64,000 nucleotides of DNA from Choanephora cucurbitarum (lineage: Eukaryota > Mucoromycota > Mucoromycetes > Mucorales > Choanephoraceae), in NCBI GenBank assembly GCA_025331435.1, contig JAIWNI010000061.1:1-64000 (forward strand), given 5' to 3'. Below are positions 56,771 to 64,000 of this stretch, piece by piece (the stretch's first letter is position 1; the number at the start of each line of letters is the position of its first letter). Both the position numbers and the translations under genes were made by a program. The notes below the pieces were generated by a model. That model worked only from the letters and a program-made list of their open reading frames with translations. It searched no databases and was not told where the DNA came from.

Positions 56771-59700
56771 TCAAGGGAAATATAAAATAGACGTAAATAA
56801 GCTATCGTTTGTCTCAAGAGCCTCTATCAAATCATGCATCTGTTCTGATTGACGCAACAGTGGCATCAACAAGGCTTCTTCTTCCTTTAATAAACAAGGC
56901 CGCATCTTCATCACCATCGCCATCTCTCCTGACTTGACCTTCTTTTTCCATTGACTGATTCTACTTTTAGGCTGTTGATTCAACATCCTTTGAAATTGCT
57001 GTCGACTGTTCATGTCCATCAATCCCTCTGTGATATAGAGCATCAGTCTCTTGACCACATCACGCACATCTCCTTCATGTAGCTCAAGACAGATAAGCGA
57101 AAGATGATAGAGCGTCAGGATGGACAGAGCGCGTTCAGAGATCAGGTGGGGTCGTAAGAGAGGATAATAGAGCATGTGGGAATGTTGGATCAGTCTGGGT
57201 TGATCAAATACATGCTCAGTGGATAGCCAAGGATGAGAATTGTTCTTCAGTGTCTTCTTGAGGGAGACATAAGAGACTGATTGGCCCTTTTGAGTGATAT
57301 CATGCCATTCTTTCAATTGCTTTTGATTACATGAGCATGTTGTTTTTTTTATTGAAGGGTAGCTTACCTGAATCATTTTGATGAGATGAGTAAAGTAATA
57401 AAGATCACTGCTGTTAGGTGAATGCATCTGTTTAGTATGCTCCATTAACAGTTGAGTGGTATATAACACAACAAAGTACAATTTCATGTCTTTTTTAAAA
57501 AAGAGGATCAGAAAAAAAAAGAAATAGGATACATAAGCCAACGTACCTTCCTGGTTGAGTTGTTGCATGATGGGCCTTATTTGTTCAGAGGAAGGATAGT
57601 CTCGAATGATTCTATCCATACCATCACTCAGATCATACAGTCGCATCAGGAAATAATGGATCAATCTTGGATATTCTGAAGCTACTGTCAAGCATGGTTG
57701 AGGATAGAGAACAGCCTGAAATCCCTTGAGGATCATGGTCGATTCAGAAGGATGTGATAACCACATAGGGGATAAGGGTGGAACAAGTAGTCTGTCTGTC
57801 ATGAAGGTCGATAGTTTGCAAGCCTCAAACACAACACAGTCATCACTCACTTGATTTAACTGAGGTATATCGGGTCGAATAGATACCCAAAACAACTGAG
57901 TTTGCCATGCTTATAGAGAGTAAGTTAAATGCCATGCTATCCCAAATTGACTCTTACCACACTGTTCCAATGTACTCATCATCACTTGATGCACATCACT
58001 TAACTGACCTAGTCGAATAGCACAACTGCACACCTTGACAAGTCGTTCCAGGGATGTGATGGCCAATTCCCAATCTTGAAGTTGAAACATTTGGATCACT
58101 GAAGAGATCGGTTCTTGTCGTTCATTGACCAATCGAGTCAACACATCAGCCAAGAGAGAGATGGACGACTGAAAGAATTGAGGCTCATGGATCTGAAGAT
58201 AACGCTCCAAGATATCCTCTGGCCAATCATGCGTGATGGAGCAAAGAAAGGCAAGAGAGAAACGTGTGAGATGGAGTGAGCAAGGACTAGGTTCAGTACT
58301 GGATAAACCATGTTGGAGTGTGGGTATCACCAAGCGCTCCATCAGTTCATTCAGATCAAACAGACCCATTCTTTGAGTGACCAACAGACTGGCAGGTGCC
58401 TTATTGATAGAAATCAGTCCTTTGAACAGAATAACGAAACCATGTACTTACAGATAGACAGGCATGCACACACTGTAATGTGTTTTCTTGAATGGGGTCA
58501 TAGTCTGATTGCATCTTGAGGGTCATTTGTTCTTTGAAGAGAGAGATAAAAGAGATATGGGGTTGACAGATGTCTTTAAAGGTAAGGAAGATAGGCAAGA
58601 TGGCCTTGAATTGATGTTTGTGTTGTACACAGGATGCCATTAAGGCATTCAATGTTGCATAGGGCCATATGATCATTAACTAATCCATCTCTTTTAAAAT
58701 AGATCCAATCGTGGTTTATTTGACTTACCTGAGTCAAGGCATGCATGGTCTCAAGAGGAGGTGTAAGGTGATCTTCATCTTGAGCTATAGTGATCTGATT
58801 CAATGTCTTTCTGAGTTGTGCCTGATAGGAGAATCCCCAGAGATCTGTTGAATGAAATGTAGGGGATTGATCGTGTTGTAGACTAACATAGATATCAGTC
58901 TGCTATCAAAAAAAAAAGACATAATAAGCACTTACGATGGATGACATAGGATAGAGTCAAGTAATTGTAATAGTTGATCTAGATTACTCTGGTTCATGCA
59001 CTCTAAAAGTACTTGACATAGTCTCTGTAGAGTGAATCAGTTAAAAATCCCCCAAAAAAACATTAGAAAAATAGAATTTACCTTGGCAAGTACTGTATCA
59101 TCCAGATGAACATGGATCTTATCCAACAAGATAGAGACCATGTCGTTTTGAACGATCAATTGAACATAGGCATCTATACAGTCTGTTGCTGCTAGATCCC
59201 TAAATAAGGAAATATCAATCTCAACCCCATCATCCTCACTGTTTTCTCCTTCTTACTCTATCCAAAGATCAATAAACTGAGTCATCACTTTAAGTAAAGA
59301 GACCCAATGATCAGATCGATTGGCTATCACCAGACAACAATACAGTTTCCATCGGTTGACATCATCAGTCGATTGTTGTCGTAATCTATCTTCTAATGCC
59401 TTTAGTTCATTCTTTTCACTCTGTCGTGTGGTAGTCAATCCTTTCTGTCTAAAATGAGAACAGATGGTAGTGAAGGCTGCCTGATGATCTTTTTGAGAAT
59501 GATGCCATTTGTTCATTAGGTTGTCTTCTCTCTTTCTAATTTGAAGTAGTTTTAGCATGGATTCTTTTGATTAATGTTCTATTACCTCTGATGATCAGAT
59601 AAAACAGTGCTTATTTGAATGGTAGAAGGTGTATCCTTCTCAGTAGGTAGCATAAGATAGATCCATTGTTGAGAGGTAGGTGTCATAGGGAGATGCAATG

Positions 59701-60634
59701 ATTGAATGTCTTGTAAGACAGACTCTAATCGTTGACAGGCTATACCCCTTTGCTTGTTTTGATCAATACAAGCATACACTGTCTCCAATATCAATTCCAG
59801 ATGTTCAGGTACTTTATTTTAGGGGGTTAAGTAGAGCCATCTTTTTATATATCTGTCCCACTTACAGCTTTCTACTATACAGTCATGGTGAATAAGCCTA
59901 TCTCTAATCAAATGCAGTCTTACTTACAGTCATCATCTAACATGAATTGATCTCTTAACCAGTCTCTAACAGACTCCACTTCTTCCTCTGTCCCATTCCA
60001 TCTCTGAATGATCTTGATAGTCAATCGATGAAAATACCGTAAAGGTTTCTGTAGTTGCTTAAATGTTCTATCTATAAAGTCAAATGCAGTCTATTGTATG
60101 TCAATACATGCTTGTCATCTCTCTTGATCTTACTTTGGAAGGCATAGAGGCTACTTCCCTAACTGTATAGGCATGTAGGTTGAAATAAGATCCAACATGA
60201 TAGAGTATATGATGATCCATGCCTGACTCAAATCTGGGTGCATCAAAATCAGTAGCATAATCTAATTTAGAAGCTGATGAATCTTCTTCTTTTTTCTGAT
60301 ATTAAAATAAGCTAATTTACGTGGATGATGTAAGGTAGCATAAAAGACAACATCATGTAATGCTTTCAAGGCTTCTTTAGAATGATCATAATAACTCAAG
60401 GTAGCATCAAATGAAGTCAATAATTCAATAGGTAATCTATCTCTTGAGTTATCTTTTTATTTGTCTTTTTTTCTATTTTTTTTCTGTTTTTTTACCTATC
60501 TTTAGGTAGATCGATCTCAAATGGTGTCAATCGCGATTGATATTCCAACCAACCATAAAGATCAGCCTGTATAGAATACATAAGGAACCATCAATGAAGT
60601 GTCATGTCAAGTTTACCTTGAAACGATGATCCAT
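56771..60634 (-). CDS. Large helical protein, unknown (HEAT-like)
   Basis: A multi-exon gene (more than ten exons) from ATG 60634 (MDHRFKADLYGWLEYQSRLT) to TGA 56771-56773, about 1,100 residues. Several joins were checked: KDRLPIELLTSFDATLSYYD after intron 2, and SDHQRKREDNLMNKWHHSQK after a 50-nt intron near 59570. Sequence is almost all amphipathic helix with leucine-rich segments (LCQVLLECMNQSNLDQLLQL, SLHLTRFSLAFLCSITHDWP, ALSILTLYHLSLICLELHEG), which suggests an alpha-solenoid scaffold. No catalytic motif, signal peptide or membrane span is seen. I do not recognise the family. A Mediator- or Integrator-like scaffold subunit is one possibility. The long intron-rich structure is unusual for this window. 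Confidence 0.7.
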
Positions 60635-60702
60635 TGTTATAAAAAATAGAAGAAAAATAAAATAAAATAAAATAAAATCTCTTACTTTTCTTACTTTGTA
60701 TA
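60635..60702. promoter_or_regulatory. 68-base bidirectional promoter with (AAATA)n
   Basis: Only 68 bases separate two divergent ATGs. The centre is a TAAAA/AAATA pentamer run (about 60652-60679), a likely nucleosome-depleted sequence. Both transcripts must start within or very near this interval. Confidence 0.6.
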
Positions 60703-61601
60703 ATGAACGCACATCAAGAACTGGAAGTGATGCACTACATTCAACGTCACATAGACACCATCCCTTTCAAGACACTCAGATACCAAGAACAAGCACCTAC
60801 AGAAGAAGAAAAACTCAAACAGATGCAACACACACTCCATCATGATCCCGCTCTCTTCTTGAGCAAATGGGGCAAATATCTCTCTCAGACGATGCTCCAG
60901 TTATTCAAGGTCATTCAGGATGACTATGAAGTCAATTTCTATCTCAATAGCTTACTCTATCAAGAACAGCCCACACAACCCACTCGAAAATCAGCCATGC
61001 ATCAATTGGCTCAGAACAGACGGTATCAGTTTCTGAAGCAAGTACTACGCCATTCGGATTATTATTCGGATGAATCCATTCGATTGCGTGAACCTGTCTT
61101 GTATGATCAGTTTGTAGGACAACATATTCCTGTGCAAGAGAAAACCAAGCCATTTGAGAAGGACATGACTTTGGTTAGTCGTATCTTTAGTAATATGGAT
61201 CAAAAATATGTCTGTGATAGTTTAGATCAACAGCGTGTGTTGGAAGAAGAACAGTTTGAAGAAGAAGAGGAAAGTGAAGATGAGATGATATCTAAAGAAG
61301 AAGAGATGAGTTTGGAAGAAAGAATTGAGTTTAGAGAAGAACAACGATTGGAGCTTATTCGTCTGTTGGAAGAAAAGTTTTTAGCAGGTCAAGATGTAAG
61401 TGATTTAGAAAATGAATGAGAAAGGCCTTTTGGGGACTGATCTTTTAAAAAGGATTTTGATTATGATGATGTTGATTATAATGAGGTAAGAGAATAAAAT
61501 TAAAGTAGATGGATTCGATATTGATACCCTATAAGGCCTATGATGATTTAGATCAATTGGATATGGATATGCAAGATAGATATTTTGATGAAGATGAATA
61601 A
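60703..61601 (+). CDS. CCDC97: CCDC97 homologue (splicing-associated coiled-coil protein)
   Basis: Three exons: 60703-61395, 61453-61485 and 61536-61601, total 792 nt, 263 residues. Blocks: LHHDPALFLSKWGKYLSQTM, VIQDDYEVNFYLNSLL, AQNRRYQFLKQVLRHSDYYS, RLREPVLYDQFVGQH, an acidic stretch, EFREEQRLELIRLLEEKFLA, and, rebuilt by two introns, GQDDFDYDDVDYNEAYDDLD and DRYFDEDE. The DFDY...YDD...YFDE ending is a hallmark of CCDC97, which confirms the two small 3' exons. In animals the protein associates with the U2 SF3B complex. A role in splicing here is inferred by homology. It converges on the SRP RNA gene with about 38 bases between ends. Confidence 0.87.
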
Positions 61602-61638
61602 TAAAAAAATTAGACATGTAACATTTTTTTAATAATTT

Positions 61639-61940
61639 AAAAAGAGGGAGTTCCCATGTGTGATGGTAGCATACTCAAGTACTTCTCCAACGTGCTATCT
61701 CACAGCCGTGCCAGTGCTCTGGGTTTTCCCTGCTGTATTGCTACCCTCGGGCGTTTCCCCAGTATTGAACAACCTCCCAATCCAGGCCTCCGCCCAAACT
61801 CGAATGTTGACACCAGACTCTCTAAGACACTGTTTTCGACAAAGCACTGAGCATACCGTGATTCCATCGCCACATGAATTCAGCTCTTCAAAGACCGCAA
61901 CTCTGCTTACAGAAGGACGTGATCCCCTTCCGGTCAATTA
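61639..61940 (-). ncRNA. Probable signal recognition particle RNA (7SL-type)
   Basis: A GC-rich island of about 300 bases ends on the minus strand in CTCCCTCTTTTT (Pol III terminator, 61639-61643). In the minus reading a 5' Alu-like fold is visible: a GAAGG...CCUUC hairpin, then UGUAAG, then CAGAG...CUUUG, then GAGCUGA, echoing hairpin 3, the UGUAAU linker, hairpin 4 and GGCUGA of SRP Alu domains. Distant segments pair as a long helix 5 (CAUGUG with CACAUG, GAUGG with CCAUC, GUAUGCUC with GAGUAUGC). The centre has a GGC-GGAG-GCC hairpin like helix 6 and AGCAGGGAAAACCC like the helix 8 side of human SRP RNA. The overlapping open frames encode nothing recognisable. The 5' end is approximate. 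Confidence 0.68.
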
Positions 61941-62838
61941 GAAATTAAGAAATTAGGGTTTATATAGTTTTTATTAAGTTCACTTGGACAAATTGTGGTT
62001 TTTTAATTTTTTTTTTATTGTTAGATCTAAAATGATTCTTTCATATGATGTGTTACATGTCTTTTTTTTTTTATTCAAGTACTTGGATACTTCAAAAAAA
62101 GGAGGAGGGGGACATGTTATCTAGTGTGAAGTGATTGTTATGTGAGTCTTGCCCTGAGCGATTGGATAGTTTCCCTGATAACATGAGGTCCCTAAATACA
62201 TACGATCAGAATTCATTCGAAAAGCACTAGTCTAAATAAGTCTTATTATTATGATTAAACAAATGAGACAGAAGGAATTCATCTGCAGAAATAAACACTG
62301 TATCTTGCCAAGAAGGGCTTTATTTTTTTTTTTTTTTTTACAATTGACAGTGATAGTAACAAAAGGTTTAAGAATTTATTGTTTCACAGCCAGAAGAAAG
62401 AAATGTTGTACAAATTCACTTGAATGAAAAGAACTAAAAGCCTCGGTTAAATAGAAGAACAACGATTGGCTGACAAGTTCAAACAGAAGAAAGTTGCTTA
62501 AGAAACCCTTTTTTAAAAAAACACACATTAAAGGTTTTGATTGTACCTGAATCAGGCACATTCAAATAGAAAGAGAGAGAGAGAGAATAAAAGCAGTTTC
62601 ATAACAAAGTGTTACACTCTTTTTCTCATTGGCCAATCAATCCTTACTTTCATTTTGAGGAGTTTATAAGCCAAAAAAGATTTTACTAAGCTTTTCTCTC
62701 TCTCTCTTTCTTTCTTTCTTGTTATTATTTCTATCTTTTTTTTTTTGTATATTCTGCTTTTTTTTTCTTATTATTTAATACTATCATCATTCTAACGATA
62801 GCTTAGTCAGCAGCGATCTTGACTAGACACACTACACG
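61941..62838. other. 898-base intergenic region, no gene seen
   Basis: Upstream of the SRP RNA gene (so its external promoter may lie here) and promoter of the UPF0658 gene, with a CT tract at 62695-62722. A (GA)n run sits at about 62571-62586. No coding gene supported. Confidence 0.5.
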
Positions 62839-64000
62839 ATGTCAGTAGAAAGTATTGCAGAATCAGCGTATGGAAGTGAACAACAATCTTCACATAAAAT
62901 GTTTGAACCTGTTCGAGACACAAGAACAGAAAAACGATTCAATGTAAGCGTATACACTTATTCCATATTGCCTTCTATTGATTGTATTTTCTAGTTTTGG
63001 TCAAGTTCACCTAATTCAGTCTTCCTTGTTATTTTATGTATATTTGAGGCTATTGTGGTGATAGCATTAGAGGCTGTGATTTATGCCAAGTTTTCAGTGA
63101 CTGAGTTAATAACGATTCTTACAATCATATCATCTGTAAAACTCATTTTTTTTTTACTTATCCTAGGTTTTCTGATGCTAATCTTGGCTTAGGTATTCCA
63201 GTCTATCTCATGATCTTTATCTTTTCTCAAGTATTTCAAGTGCTGATTGCATGGGATGCAGTAAGTTGATTGAATCTAGTTGAACATAGTTATTGAATCC
63301 CCTTATTCAGGTCCGTGCACAAAACACCATTCAGATCATTGCCTTCTTATTGTTCAATATCTGTTGTTTTGCCTATGCCGTATTTCAATTTAAACAGATA
63401 GGAGATGCCATTGATCCCAATACAGTATCGACAGAACAATTGGCTGCTTCACTCAGCTACCTTATCAGTCGACTGTTGATTGTGATTGCAGTCATCATTG
63501 GTGTCTGTCAAGTGGTCTATTGTTATATAGGTGCCAGATTATACCAAGAATTCGGGTAAGCAAATTAATCGTTTCTTAACCATTGTTTTCTTAAATGATC
63601 AATTTTTTAGTTGGAAGATTTATAAGAAAATTGGTGCAGATCCCGAGATTCGAAGTAAGTTTTAAACCAGACAGAGTATGATCAGACACAATAGAAAAAA
63701 AAAAGAAATCTGAAAAGGGAAAGCTTAGATATGTATCGATGGTTTCAAATTATCTTGACTATCCTAAAAATCGACTTTTTTTTCTTTCTGGGCTATTCCA
63801 TTCAATACCTTGTACTTGTCCTTCATCCTGATGATTATGAATACCCATTGACTATTGTGGCCATTCCCTTGACCTGTCTCTTTTTACTTTTGGCTGTGTA
63901 TGCGGTAAGCTATAAAAATAGAATCCTATGACTGTGCTAATATAGCAATAGATACGCCATGAGTCTAGATGGCTTATGGGTCTCTTCTTTTTAGGCACAT
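62839..64000 (+). CDS. UPF0658-type Golgi multispan membrane protein (partial)
   Basis: The gene starts at ATG 62839 (MSVESIAESAYGSEQQSSHK) and runs off the right edge. Exons joined in frame give FWSSSPNSVFLVILCIFEAI, VVIALEAVIYAKFSDANLGL, GIPVYLMIFIFSQVFQVLIA, WDAVRAQNTIQIIAFLLFNI, QLAASLSYLISRLLIVIAVI, YIGARLYQEFGWKIYKKIGA, DPEIRNMYRWFQIILTILKI and FFFFLGYSIQYLVLVLHPDD. At least six membrane spans are present. The pattern matches the fungal UPF0658 family annotated as Golgi apparatus membrane proteins, function unknown. The second intron uses a GTTTTC donor, which is non-standard but needed to keep frame. Confidence 0.78.

Noticed and set aside
61639..61940. RNase P RNA as an alternative identity
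   Set aside because: A CTGCTTACAGAAGGA string on the plus strand resembles yeast RPR1, but the Pol III terminator is on the minus strand and long helix 5-type pairing plus AGCAGG fit SRP RNA better.
61656..61941. Overlapping frames of 60-90 codons in three readings
   Set aside because: They coincide with the GC-rich SRP RNA candidate, have no protein-like features and no promoter context. Paired helices explain the conservation better.

Overview
This 64 kb window is nuclear DNA from a filamentous fungus, most likely an early-diverging one of the Mucoromycota (Mucorales type). The evidence is compact AT-rich genes split by many short GT-AG introns (mostly 46-63 nt), poly-T/CT-rich promoter tracts, and gene content: a SCAP-type sterol sensor, a WC-2-like PAS protein, a RIO kinase, a CTD-kinase gamma subunit and a GH20 hexosaminidase. 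There is no operon structure. Exon models were spliced by eye from reading frames and splice-site consensus, so outer ends and most introns are good to a few bases but have no transcript support.

Layout. 0-12.5 kb is dense housekeeping: the C-terminus of a CDF zinc transporter, a C2H2 finger protein, RIO1, a membrane-anchored M24 aminopeptidase, an acidic orphan, a nucleolar-looking LRR protein, CTK3, an alpha-arrestin and an inositol-polyphosphate 5-phosphatase. 14.3-19.6 kb is one large SCAP homologue (sterol-sensing domain plus WD40). 21-35.8 kb holds a secreted beta-hexosaminidase, a 69-residue membrane protein, a DEP/RGS regulator, an Ede1/Eps15-like endocytic scaffold, an Mdm31-family mitochondrial protein and a six-exon REV7 (HORMA) gene. 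35.8-42.9 kb is gene-poor, with at least one decayed secreted-protein gene and another possible coding relic. 42.9-45.4 kb is a striking secreted protein made mostly of KTDSD repeats between two cysteine-containing ends. 46-64 kb returns to dense genes: a GATA-less WC-2-like PAS protein, phosphomannose isomerase, an ARO8-type aminotransferase, two small orphans, NAC-beta, a NEDD8 protease, an Ecl1-family peptide gene, RPB9, a large unrecognised helical protein, a CCDC97 homologue, a probable SRP RNA gene and the start of a UPF0658 Golgi membrane protein.

The genes do not form one pathway. Themes are membrane traffic and lipid sensing (SCAP, Ede1-like, arrestin, 5-phosphatase, UPF0658, SRP RNA), transcription (CTK3, RPB9, WC-2-like) and wall or secreted functions (GH20, PMI, repeat protein). 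The most unusual items are the KTDSD repeat protein, the truncated WC-2-like gene, and several small or RNA genes that simple ORF scanning misses (REV7, Ecl1-like, RPB9, SRP RNA).
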